NCBI GenBank assembly: GCA_003707065.3
Contig: PPXM03000013.1
Coordinates: 101,357 to 165,356 of the forward strand
DNA from: Trigonopsis variabilis
Lineage: Eukaryota; Ascomycota; Trigonopsidomycetes; Trigonopsidales; Trigonopsidaceae
Direction: 5' to 3'
Length of the DNA stretch: 64,000 bases
Shown: in pieces, positions 18,841 to 29,080 of the stretch
How the letters are laid out: each line of letters starts with the position of its first letter
Numbering within the stretch: the first letter of the stretch is position 1
Notes under the pieces: generated by a model
Database searches by the model: none
The model's input: only the letters and a program-made list of their open reading frames with translations
What the model was told of the DNA's origin: nothing
Translations under genes and position numbers: made by a program

Positions 18841-21060
18841 ATGTCAAACAGAGAATGTGGGCCTCCAGGAAGCCAAATATTGGAGCTCCCATATCTCAGA
18901 GAACGCCGGGTAGCGTCATGTGTCACTTGCCGCCAGAGGAAAAGAAAATGTGATCGACAGGAGCCTACTTGTGGACCTTGTAGACGCTTCGGAAGGAAGT
19001 GTCTTTATAACAGGCAACCGAGGGATGCTTTCCCGTCTGCCCAAGAGGGAGCTTTGTTGTTGATGGAGATCGCAAAGTCTCCTCGCCTAATCAATGCTGC
19101 GAATAAAGAGACGCCGTTGAGCACGTTCAGTCCCAGAGAAGAAAGCCGTCACAGCTGTGAGACGAATAGGGCCAGTGTTGCTGATTCATCTGTCGGTGAA
19201 AAGCAAAACGAGACAAAGAAGCGCTCTATTGGTGCGGAATGTAATGATATTGATTCAGCTCCTTCAATCCCCTCGATCATTTGGCCTTTCTATATGGAAG
19301 ATAGCGAGACTTCTGAACAAAACGGAAAGAGTTCAGAGTGTGAGCTGACTTTACGATCAGGCCCAATTTATACCAATATTATGGCAGCCTCATTGAGTCA
19401 GAACTGGGCCAGTCCAGATCCTAATCGAAATACACTGATGCAATATCTTCCAGAGAGTAGTAAGATGAACTCCCTTGTTAATAGGTACATTATTTCTATA
19501 CACCCTATTGACCCAGTGCTCGACTGGTCCATATTCATGCCCAAGTATGAAGCTTTCTTACATGATCACCAAGAGGCGGATCTTGCTTTTCTCACATTGC
19601 TACTCGCTGTTCTTTATGCAGCATCAGTTTCTGCTTACGAAGAGGCAAACTTTTCTGGTCTGCGAGCTGACAGGCTTGACCTACTGGTTGGTGACATGCG
19701 TCGATTCATGAGCGGAGCCGAGCTAGGTCTTGCAATGTACCAATTTCCTCGCAAGGCGACCATTATTGGTTTACAAGTCTCCGTCATCCTACATTCGGTC
19801 AGTCGCAATGATTGCCGAATTGACGATAGTGGCAGTGTAGCAATGCTTCTACGGTTGGCTCAGTTACTGGAACTGCACAGGGATCCGGTAAAATATCATG
19901 GGCTAACAGACACCAAAGAAATACAGCTTCGGCGTATCTTATGGTGGAGCGTTGTCTATCTTGACGGTGTCACTTCACTATCCAATGGTCTTCCTCCTCT
20001 CGTCTCAATAAATCATTTCGACACTATGTTCCCAGTTGAATATCACAAGTCAAGAGACCAAGGAAGTGGACTTGTTTTCGACCACACGATTGCGTTTGCC
20101 AACGCAAGGTTCAAGTGGATTCTTGCATCAAATAGAATTCTTCATACCTTATACGGGCTCCATCAGCCGAGAGATGATGAGCTACATGAACTCGAGGCGG
20201 CACTGGCGGACTTTTCCTTTGATTGTCAAACAGCAATCAAGAAAATCAACAATCCAGATCATTTTTCAGGCGACATGGAGCTTTTCATCAATTTTGCCTC
20301 CTCAAATATATCCACCTTTCCCGACAGATGCTGCCTATTAATGCACAGGAAGCTGATAGAATCCACTGGCGCTGGCGAAAATCACTCAAATAAAGAACTT
20401 TCACATAGATCAACGCAGAAGATAGCGACGTCATCTTCGCTTGCTGGAGCCCCGCAGACAAAGAGAATAAACTGCAGATCAATCAAAGCAGCCATGCACT
20501 TTCTTCAGGAGATGATAAGATACGGCGAACAACCGAGAAATATAATATATGTCTGGGAAATTCGGAAATACCAACCTCTTCATGCATTATTCACATTGCT
20601 TCACAGTCTGATCATAACGGCTCAGGATATTTACGTTCATCCCCAAGTCCAGCTGTCTGACTTTGCTCGGTTTACATCTGACGAGCGGGTATCACTTGTG
20701 GAGAAAGCAGCAACAAAGCTGCGATACCTGGGTTATAATACTTCCGAACTGTGTAAAGAACGATGGAATCTCGTTGACGAGTATAAAACTAATGCTTGGA
20801 AGAAACTTCTTCTCGAATTCGATCCTGATGCAAGCGAGTTCACAACTCGGTTCTGCGTCTCAACTGATAAATCGTGGTCTTCGACAGGCGACTCTGACGA
20901 TTCACCAGAGTCATATTTTTCAGAGGGTGCCTATCCCCCGGGATTATCTCCAGAAGTCATTTCTCAGATGAGAGATGACATCCGACTCTTTGAAGAGCAA
21001 TTGTTTGAGCAGATGGCTTTGAAAGTCTGGGATCAGCAGGCTGGTCATCTATTAATGTAG
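18841..21060 (+). CDS. Zn2Cys6 fungal transcription factor
   Basis: Nuclear regulator, intronless, 739 residues. The zinc cluster at about residues 27-54 reads Cys-x2-Cys-x6-Cys-x6-Cys-x2-Cys-x6-Cys (CVTCRQRKRKC...CGPCRRFGRKC), followed by an Arg-rich linker. The middle homology region spans roughly 220-560, with LRRILWWSVVYLDGVTSL as its most conserved stretch. A Ser/Asn-rich linker lies at 520-550 and an acidic stretch at 680-700. It is divergent from the SDR and convergent with the aldo/keto reductase, and a candidate regulator for those genes. The target pathway is not known. The frame is open throughout, so no intron needs to be proposed. Confidence 0.9.
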   Translation: MSNRECGPPGSQILELPYLRERRVASCVTCRQRKRKCDRQEPTCGPCRRFGRKCLYNRQPRDAFPSAQEGALLLMEIAKSPRLINAANKETPLSTFSPREESRHSCETNRASVADSSVGEKQNETKKRSIGAECNDIDSAPSIPSIIWPFYMEDSETSEQNGKSSECELTLRSGPIYTNIMAASLSQNWASPDPNRNTLMQYLPESSKMNSLVNRYIISIHPIDPVLDWSIFMPKYEAFLHDHQEADLAFLTLLLAVLYAASVSAYEEANFSGLRADRLDLLVGDMRRFMSGAELGLAMYQFPRKATIIGLQVSVILHSVSRNDCRIDDSGSVAMLLRLAQLLELHRDPVKYHGLTDTKEIQLRRILWWSVVYLDGVTSLSNGLPPLVSINHFDTMFPVEYHKSRDQGSGLVFDHTIAFANARFKWILASNRILHTLYGLHQPRDDELHELEAALADFSFDCQTAIKKINNPDHFSGDMELFINFASSNISTFPDRCCLLMHRKLIESTGAGENHSNKELSHRSTQKIATSSSLAGAPQTKRINCRSIKAAMHFLQEMIRYGEQPRNIIYVWEIRKYQPLHALFTLLHSLIITAQDIYVHPQVQLSDFARFTSDERVSLVEKAATKLRYLGYNTSELCKERWNLVDEYKTNAWKKLLLEFDPDASEFTTRFCVSTDKSWSSTGDSDDSPESYFSEGAYPPGLSPEVISQMRDDIRLFEEQLFEQMALKVWDQQAGHLLM

Positions 21061-21701
21061 CATATTATCCAGGTTGAAAGGAGCTAGATTTTTTTATGAT
21101 AGTGCTTTGTCGACTTCTGTAAAGTCTTGTGTAGGATATGTTGGCTGCGTTGGCTGCGTTGGCCGCAACTGAGACTGCCTGTCAGTTGCAGATCCTGCTC
21201 AGTGCATCTTTATCTCTAGTCTAGAAAAGATAAAATAATAAATTTATCCAGAAATTTCAACACTTTTAACAAATTCGGTACTTGGTGCACAGTAGACATG
21301 AACTATTTTGGCAGAGCAGAAGATAGGTCGCTTGAGCTAACGTCACATGACTGTAACACGAGGCTTCATATGCTCCATTAAGACAAGATAAGAGTAGATC
21401 ATTATTCGATACTTCTTGGTCCTCTGAAGTGGTGGCACGTTGATGCTGCCGAATTGAAAGGATCGAACAGCGAGGTAAATAAAGCGCAGAAGAACCGCTC
21501 AATGGCTTCGAAGACAGTGATCAATCTATGCGGAATTTGAGGGATAGAGATGGATATTGATGGTCCCCTTACTACAGTAATTGCGGAAACAAGATAGTAT
21601 CTATATGCTACTTTTCTATATCTAATGCGAGTAGTCCTTCAGTATACCAATAGCAATGGTTTTTAGGAGATCTTTTGGGCTCGCGATGACGGTTCGGAAT
21701 A
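21061..21701. other. Convergent intergenic region with a short hairpin
   Basis: An 8-bp perfect inverted repeat (GCAACTGA / TCAGTTGC, 21165-21172 and 21182-21189, 9-nt loop) follows a 9-bp direct repeat TTGGCTGCG x2. It lies about 105 bp after the regulator stop and could mark a 3'-end structure. No gene is seen. Confidence 0.4.
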
Positions 21702-22568
21702 TTAGCCAAATATATTTTGCCAATGAGATCGAACTTCCTTTTTACTTCCCGCCTCAGAGATTGCAGCGACTTCCTCAGGTTGCAGTTTGAATTGAAAGAC
21801 ATCAAACTGCTGCTTTAGCCTGTCTTGGTTTCTTGAAGTTGTCACGGGGAGAACTCCACGATCTAGCACCCAACGAAGAAGAATCTGGGCTGAAGTTTTG
21901 CCATACTTCAATCCAAGTTTCTCCACAACAGGATCAACCGGTCCTCCGGGTGTCTTAGTCAGAGGTGACAGATTATTATAGGACTCTATAAGTATATTAT
22001 GATGATTAGCGTACTCGATTATACCGGGAGTCTGATTTTGAAGATAGGGATGAAACTCAATCTGGTTGACAGAAGGATATACTCCTGAACTTGTGAACAG
22101 ACGGTCTATATCTTGAGGAGAAAAGTTGGACACTCCAATGTCTCGAGTCAGACCTTCATTTTGCAGCTCTATCAGGCCTTTCCAAGCATCCTCGAGAGAT
22201 ACTCCATGACTTGCGACTGAAATTTCTGGAGAATGAAGAAGATAAAGGTCCACATAATTGGTCTGAAGTTTTTTTAACGACTCTAGAAGCGCTACTCTCA
22301 CATTTCCCGCACCTTTTAGAGTTTTCGTTGTGATGAATAACTCCGATCGAGGAATGTTGGACTTGGCAAGTGCTTCTCCGACTTCTTGTTCCGTGTTATA
22401 CATTTCAGCAGTATCTATATGTCGAAAGCCGATCTTTAGTGCCAAACTAACCCCATCAACAATCTTCTGATCCACTTTGTCTTCGCCTTTAGAGCGAGCA
22501 ATTGCTGTTCCTGTGCCATATGCAATTGACGGAATACTTCGCTTCGTGCTCAGAATAAAGCTGGTCAT
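21702..22568 (-). CDS. Aldo/keto reductase
   Basis: NADPH-dependent carbonyl reductase of the AKR superfamily, 288 residues, intronless, cytosolic. The catalytic tetrad is visible as Asp52, Tyr57, Lys82 and His112 (FRHIDTAEMY, TTKT, YLLHS). The cofactor region VSNFSPQDID and a C-terminal block PVTTSRNQDRLKQQ follow. Length and motifs fit the AKR3/2,5-diketo-gluconate reductase-like fungal group that reduces aldehydes and ketones; a specific substrate cannot be named. Neighbours are a Zn2Cys6 factor (convergent) and an MFS transporter (divergent). An oxidoreductase next to a Baeyer-Villiger enzyme and a glutathione transferase suggests a degradative context. Confidence 0.92.
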   Translation of the reverse strand: MTSFILSTKRSIPSIAYGTGTAIARSKGEDKVDQKIVDGVSLALKIGFRHIDTAEMYNTEQEVGEALAKSNIPRSELFITTKTLKGAGNVRVALLESLKKLQTNYVDLYLLHSPEISVASHGVSLEDAWKGLIELQNEGLTRDIGVSNFSPQDIDRLFTSSGVYPSVNQIEFHPYLQNQTPGIIEYANHHNILIESYNNLSPLTKTPGGPVDPVVEKLGLKYGKTSAQILLRWVLDRGVLPVTTSRNQDRLKQQFDVFQFKLQPEEVAAISEAGSKKEVRSHWQNIFG

Positions 22569-23465
22569 GTTTAATTGGAAGACTGGTCGACGGCTGATTT
22601 ATCTGGTATCGCTCTTATCTATATTCGATACGCAGCAGGTTCGTTTCGTTGCAACCAATCCTTCAAAATGAGCAAATCTCTCGGAAACCAACCGGGACCG
22701 GAAAAGGTTGCCTGAGGATCTATCCTGAATTTTCATGAATCAAGAATACCACCATTTTGGAATAACGACTAATGCAGATAATGTGCGGCCATAAGATCCG
22801 AATACAGCCCTTCCACGTTCGCGGAGATTACGGAAATTTATAATTTCTCTTGATCAAAGCTTCAAATTTTCAATTCCTATTAAGCGAATATCGCCGATAT
22901 CTTGGCACTGGTTTCTTAGCATGGAAACAAGCTTTCTTGTCGGATATAGGTCTTTCTTAGTTGATCCGAAGGAACGAGACACAGATCTGACAGGACAAAT
23001 TTACGTCTATTTCCTTAAATGAACATCTATTTGACCCTTAATAGCCAAAACTTCCCCAGAAAGGCCATAGAATGTTAGCAGAGAAAGCATTGTCAGACAA
23101 TGCTGCCAATGATTTCCTATAAATGACCAAATGTGACTATTCTACACAAGTACTCTCAGGCTCGATCATATATATGAACATTCTGGGGCATTAAATATAT
23201 CGATATTCAAAGTTTAACGTGATCATCCTGTCAAAATGGCTGACTTTTCCCGTCTGGGAGAATAGGGGCCAATATTACTTGTCTTTGAGATAAGTGGAAT
23301 GTTGCCTTTGAATTTCGGCAAGACGTGATGCTGCAAAATTCACTAGTTTCTAACGGTTTCGGGACGCTCCACTCCTGCGATTACTCTAATGTGGTTACGG
23401 TGAGATCTATATAAGATTTCCAATTTCTCCAAATTTCTACTTCTGGAAAAGACACCGGCCGCAGT
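22569..23465. other. Divergent intergenic region, AKR / MFS
   Basis: About 900 bp of AT-rich sequence holding both promoters. I see no gene, no GATAAG cluster and no clear regulatory palindrome. Confidence 0.4.
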
Positions 23466-25124
23466 ATGACTAAAGAACAGTTGAATACCACGGTCATCGA
23501 AAAATCGACGGCTCCAATAGGTCTTCGTTCTCCTCCGCCTCGGAAGTGGTGGTGGATATTCAATGAAAACGAACATCGAAATCTACTAGAAAACTCGCCT
23601 CGTCGAGGGTTGCGAAACTATTTTCGCTGGTTTAACGAGAATGACACTCCTGAAGAACGTCGACTAATCATCAAGCTTGACATTCTAGTTGCCTTCTATA
23701 GCTTAGTCTGTTATTGGGTCAAAATGCTCGATGCGAGTAATATAAGTCAGTCTATTCACGTTTCAGGATATCTAACGGCCAGATAACGCATATGTGAGTG
23801 GTATGCAAGAAGATTTAAAACTTGGAGGAAATGATCTTGTTCATTTCAATACCATGTATTTCCTCGGCTGTATTATTTTCCAGCTGCCTTGTACTTATAT
23901 CTTTCCGCGAGTGAGAATGAATTATGTCTTGCCCACAATGGATATAGGTTGGGGATTTTTTACTCTTGCTCAATATAGAGCCAAGAGTTATGGTGAGATG
24001 ATGGCTTATAGATTCATGGTTGGAGTCTTTGAGGCCGGTTCCTTTCCTGCTATACAATACGTTCTCGGTTCTTGGTATAAGAGAGATGAGCTTGCGAGAC
24101 GTGGCAGTATATTCTATATTGGCTACTACTTAGGTTCTATGACTTCTGGGTTACTGCAGGCTTCTGTCTACTCCTCTCTCAATGGTCATCTTGGTATTGC
24201 TGGCTGGCGATGGATGTATATCATCAACACCATCATCTCATTGCCCGTGGGAGTTCTAGGATATCTTATCTGGCCCGGTACTCCAGATAAGTGCAATTCC
24301 CTGTTTCTGTCCAAAGAGGAAAAGGAGTTGGCTATCAAAAGAATCAGGGAAGATGGAAAAGCCAAACCCAAATTTGAAGCCAAAGTCATTCTAAAAACAA
24401 TGCTAACGAAATGGCATTTTTGGATCCTCGTTCCTTGGGCCATCTTTCTCAATAACTCTCAATCTCCTCAACAGCCCGGTTATCTATTGTGGTTAAAGAG
24501 TCTCAAGCGGTTTTCAACTGCAAGACTGAACAATCTATCTGCCTTGTCCCCGGGTCTGGGAATTGTTTACATGGTCATTGTCTCGACATTTGCTGACTTG
24601 ACTGGACTACGGTGGTTCACATTCACCGTTGTTGAAATACTTAATCTGACGTCTCTCGCACTCCTGGCAACCTGGAATATACCTGAACACAGCAAGTGGT
24701 ATGCCATGTTGACGCAACATCTAGGCACAGCAGTGACGCCCATCTTTTATTCGTGGGCCAATGATATACTTCGCTTTGATGATAACTACAGAGCAGTTGT
24801 GCTGACTCTCATGAATACAATTTCTCAGTCGACCCTTGTTTGGATCCCGCTGTTGGTCTGGAAAACAGTCGACGCACCGCGATATTTTAAAGGATACTGC
24901 TACACGGCGACGTGCGCAGCTCTCATGATTATTCTTGGTGTCACTATCAATATTCTCTTCAGAAGGGATGAGTATGTATGGTCGTTTCTCAGTGCTAACT
25001 TTATTTTAGAAAGAGGCGATACTTTGATCTTGTACGTTCTCAGCAGGAGGAAGGATCCTTTGAAGACAGCAAAAATGATGGACTGGTAAATGAGTCTACG
25101 AGCGAAGATGATATTTATCCGTGA
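23466..25124 (+). CDS. MFS permease, Dal5 (anion:cation symporter) family
   Basis: Plasma-membrane transporter, 524 residues from three exons (23466-23736, 23783-24971, 25010-25124), introns 46 and 38 nt. The first splice restores the family block DANNAYVSGMQEDL after helix 1. The second is easy to miss because the unspliced frame stays open for another 40 codons, but splicing gives a charged tail (EKRRYFDLVRSQQEE...) typical of the group, whereas the unspliced tail is atypical. Twelve helices are predicted, with conserved GVFEAGSFPAIQYVLGSWY in helices 4-5 and GWRWMYIINTIISLP in helix 6. It is similar to the pantothenate/vitamin (Fen2, Vht1) branch. It is divergent from the aldo/keto reductase and ends 39 bp from the convergent glutathione transferase. 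Substrate unknown, probably an organic acid. Confidence 0.88.
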
Positions 25125-25163
25125 TAGTGACATAGTCTTGAAAAATAAAATGATTTTTTTTGC

Positions 25164-25891
25164 TCAAAGTTTATTTATAGACGGTAGACCGCTCGATAGC
25201 TTTGAATCAGATAGAAACGCTTTCTGGACACTTTTTCTAGTAGAGACCCGGAGTCTCCAGTCGTCCAGATTGGGGAAAATCTTCCAGTCATCAAGACCAA
25301 GACGCAGCCGTCGTTGCTCGTCAACAAAAGAGATCCACGCGATATCTGCTATTGAGAAGCCAGAATCAATAATGTAGCCGCTTTTAGATTCTGCTAAACG
25401 TTTGTCTAGGAGATCATAGAAATGTAATACTTCCTGCTTGAAATATTTCCGCGTCTCGTTGTCTTTCAGAACTGCGAAATTGAACATTGAAATGCTAAAA
25501 GTTAACTACCACACAGTTTAGTCGCATACGCCAAACCAGATACTTGAAGTGAGATCCATGATATAGTATCAGCTCGCCGTTGGGGATCCAGTCTGTCCTA
25601 GTGTCAGAACGCTCACTCCACTGGAACCCACGATAAGAGTCGATGAGAAGAGTCATATTTGTCTACAAGGTAGAGCATGATCGCAATTGATTCGAAAATA
25701 ACAATGTCATTGTCTTGTAGCACAGGCACTTTTTTATTTGGATGGCCCAGTACTCCATTCTCTCGCAGTTCTTTTCTGGGCACAGGATGCCCATTCCATG
25801 GCAAGCCTAACTCCTCCAAAAGAATGAAGATCTTACGGGGATGAGCACCAAAAAACTCCTCCTCGGGAAGATGATAGAGAGTAATTGGCAT
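25164..25891 (-). CDS. Glutathione S-transferase
   Basis: Conjugates glutathione to electrophiles or acts as an isomerase. Three exons (25891-25632, 25592-25530, 25494-25164), introns 39 and 35 nt, 217 residues, standard length. The N-terminal thioredoxin-like half has the cis-Pro context KKVPVLQ and the glutathione-binding ESIAI near residues 68-72. The C-terminal helical half has the capping motif region SGFSIADIAWISF with the conserved Asp. The first intron has two possible acceptors 5 nt apart (ACTAG and GACAG). Only GACAG gives the family-like LDPQRRADTISW and an open path to exon 3. It is convergent with the MFS gene, divergent from the Baeyer-Villiger monooxygenase, and probably part of the same catabolic or detoxification group. 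Confidence 0.88.
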
Positions 25892-26810
25892 GTTAAGGGG
25901 CCTTCTGGATATCTGGAGCTGTGAAGGCTTATCAATCTCTCAATTGGTTCATATCTGTTCTTGCGTTAAGCCCAAGTCTATCGACGGGCTCTGTTTGATA
26001 TGGCGTGCTCATAGATTACGGTTCCTGGCTCGGGTAGACAAACAATCTAGCAACACGCCTTTAAGCTCGTTACCCCGGTACACAGTTACAAATACCAGAG
26101 CGGGTTACTTCCTTAACTGTACACCTTCAATGAAGTAGAGAGTCACTGAGGTGACCAAAACAAGAAATGGGCCAGTTGCTTCAGGACAAGACGTAACCAA
26201 ACAATTAGCTAAGCAGATAGCCAATATCACCATTTCACACTCATTCGTGCTCGGTTACAAAGCTGTTTGTGTGTGCTCTCCTAAGATACTTGCTATCATA
26301 CTGTACGATAAGCTTCGACCGAAGGACAGAACTAGAGCTCCGGGATCCTTGGCAACGAGAATTTGACAATGGGAAGGAAGGCCTGGTGTACATATCTAAG
26401 GTTCCATTCATGACAATTGTAACGCACGACAGCTTCTGATATGATAACAATTAACTGTACTCGGTAAAGATGTCTTGAAGAAGCAATTGGTTGACCATGT
26501 CATGAAATTGCATACTAGATGGCAGACTTGATGCCTTGCTTCTGCTTTCGTCACGGAACTAGAGCGGGTGCCGAGCCTAATCAGTATTAGTCACCCAAGG
26601 ACCAAACTACAGCCTACTATAGCCTAAGACAATGTAATGGGAAATTGCATTAGTAAACTGTCACTGCTAGGCTAGCTACCCGAAGCCGGGGACCGACAAA
26701 TTAGCGAAATGTGTATGACGCGATCCTAGCTGACGATCACATCTGGAGATGCAGTCGCGTCAGAGCTGGCATAAAACTTGAAGATGCCTTGGGTAGGATG
26801 TCTTAGGAGA
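25892..26810. other. Divergent intergenic region, GST / monooxygenase
   Basis: About 920 bp with two promoters. No domain-bearing frame is seen. An ATG at 26784 is in frame with the monooxygenase start and could extend it by 9 residues. Confidence 0.4.
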
Positions 26811-28682
26811 ATGTCTGAAATTCCGGAACTTCTTGCTTTGTTTCCTGAGCTGAAAGCTCAACTAAAGGATAGTCTCAGCCCTTTTGCGGATGACTTCCTC
26901 TCAAGACCTTCGCTGGGGAGCGTGGACAAGATCAAGGTAGGGTAGCGATTGCTGTGGCTGAAAGCTGACGGCGAGGTCGTGGTGATTGGTGCTGGACTTG
27001 CAGGGATCCTTGCCGGAATTCTTCTTCCCCGTAAAGTCGACAATCTCGACATCACCATATATGAACAGCTCGATGGTGTGGTAAGAATTGACTCATTGAT
27101 CTGTTACCTGACCTGATAGAGTGGCACTTGGTATAGTCATCGTTATCCGGGAGTACGGTGCGATGTACCTTCTCATGTCTATCAAGCGTCGTTTGATCCT
27201 AATCTCAAATGGAGGTACGAGTATTCTCCTGGAGCAGACATTCGCGACTACTGGACTGGGTTGGCTGTGAAATATGGCGTTGATAGATTTACAAAGCTGA
27301 GACACGAAGTGGTGGAGTCTCGCTGGATCGAGTCTGACGGCCAATGGCAGATTAAAGTCAAGAATCTTGCCACTGGAGAAATCACCACTGATACCGCCAA
27401 TATTGTTCTTGCAGCTACCGGTCGGTTTAGTCGTCCCCGGATACCTGAATTCCCAGGGATCGAAACGTTCAAAGGCAAGATTGTCCATCCTGGAAAATGG
27501 GACCAGAGCTTATCTCTCGAGGGGAAAAGAGTAGCAGTCATTGGCAATGGTGCAACTGGAGTGCAAATTCTGCCTGAGGTGACCAAACGGGCTGCTCATG
27601 TTGATCATTATGTTCGCAACCCGACCTGGATCACTCAAAGCCTTTATGGGGCTCTGAAAGGCCCTGAGGGCTATGAATACACTAAAGAGGATCTTGAGTC
27701 TTTCCAAGATCCTGAGCAATATCTCAAATTCAGAAAAGAGCTCGAGGCAAGGGCCCACGGCCGCTTCGACGGGTCATTTGACGGCGCCCCCGGTTTAAAA
27801 GACTTGGTTACAAAAACTCTTGATTTGTTGTATAAAAGGTCGGACGGAGATCTGGAGCTGTTTAAGAAAATTGTGCCCAAGTATATTCCAGGCTGCCGCA
27901 GATTAACTCCCGCCCCAGACTACATTGAGTCACTCAGACAAAATCATGTCGACCTGGTTATCTCTCCCATTGCAAGGCTAACCGAACGAGGCATTGTGGC
28001 TGCTTCAGATGGTATTGAAAGACCAGTCGATATTATCATTACTGCCACTGGGTACGAAGGACGTGCTGTGCCACACTTCCCAGTCATCGGTCAAGGAGGC
28101 CATACCTTGGAGTCTATTCAGGGCGCTGAGAAATCAATCTATGGAAAATCTGTCTCCTATCTAGGACTGGCGGCGCCCAAAATACCAAATTACTTTTACA
28201 TCTTTGGAGTCCAGGCTGGGGCATTGGGAGGCTCCGTGCCTTTACAAGCAGAACGAATTGTTGCTTATGTCGCCCAGGTAATTCGAAAGATCCAGGTGGA
28301 AAAGATTAGCTCGGTGACGCCCTCACTGGATGCTTCTCTAGAGTTTCAGGAGCTTATTGATGAATTCAGTACTGCTAGCGCCGTCACCAAAGGGTATGAC
28401 ACTTACTTCACCGAGCGCGACGCCCGTGGTAATCGAAGAACTGCAATTCACTGGCCAGGGACTGCTTTTCATTCCCTTGTTGCTCGCCAAAGCCCGAGAT
28501 GGGAAGACTATGAAATTCGATATCAGAATCCGCGAAACAGATTTACCTATCTCGGCAACGGCCGTACCTTGTACGAAGAACTCGGAGGTGATAGAACCCA
28601 CTACATTGCGCCTCAAGTTAATCTGAAAAAGCTGCATGAGGAGATCCCAGAAACTAGGGTTCATGCAAAGCCACATGTATAG
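26811..28682 (+). CDS. Baeyer-Villiger-type flavin monooxygenase
   Basis: FAD- and NADPH-dependent class B monooxygenase that inserts oxygen next to a ketone to give an ester or lactone. Three exons (26811-26936, 26976-27080, 27120-28682), two introns of 39 nt, 597 residues. The FAD-binding GxGxxG is VIGAGLAGIL at about 46-55; the GTWYSHRYPGVRCDVPSHVY block follows as two conserved parts. The Baeyer-Villiger fingerprint is exact: FKGKIVHPGKWD (F-x-G-x3-H-x3-W-D). The NADPH-binding GxGxxG is VIGNGATGVQ. Both intron junctions fall inside conserved sequence and are well supported. Neighbouring AKR, SDR, GST, transporters and a downstream alpha/beta hydrolase fit a ketone-to-ester-to-alcohol plus acid route. 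The natural substrate is unknown. Confidence 0.93.
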
Positions 28683-29080
28683 ATAGTATATTGAAGAGGC
28701 TAGTTCTTCTCATTTTACTGTAGACATTTATGAACCCAGCTGTCATATAGATCGAGTTCGAGAAAGCACAAATTAGGGATTTCATCATTCTAAGTGGCTT
28801 GATACAATATCACTTGAGGTGCACCATCCGAACGACTTCAAGGTCAGTCTTGTCCCTACAAACGAGAACATTAGCTTCACAGAAGGAGACATCAGAGCAG
28901 GAATTAAGCGAGTAAACAATATGGTAAAGAGTAAAGCCCCATCTTATTGCAGTAATAAGCAAAAAGGTATATGTTCTCGTAATACTAGGACCAAATTTTA
29001 GATGATGACTCCATTACAAGCATGAAAATATGTCCTCTAACCATCTAAAGAATCTTTTTCTCTAAATACAAGCCTTCCAT
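28683..29080. other. Convergent intergenic region with possible gene remnant
   Basis: Between convergent genes. The plus-strand frame 28777-29001 reads FHHSKWLDTISLEV then SFTEGDIRAGIKRVNNMV, which looks protein-like, but it has no start codon before an upstream stop and I could not assign a family. It could be a decayed 3' exon or chance. Confidence 0.25.

Noticed and set aside
13086-26702. Shared 12-mer CCGGGGACCGAC upstream of the 13-kb regulator and of the monooxygenase
   Set aside because: Many 12-mer pairs are expected by chance in 64 kb; no further similarity around them.
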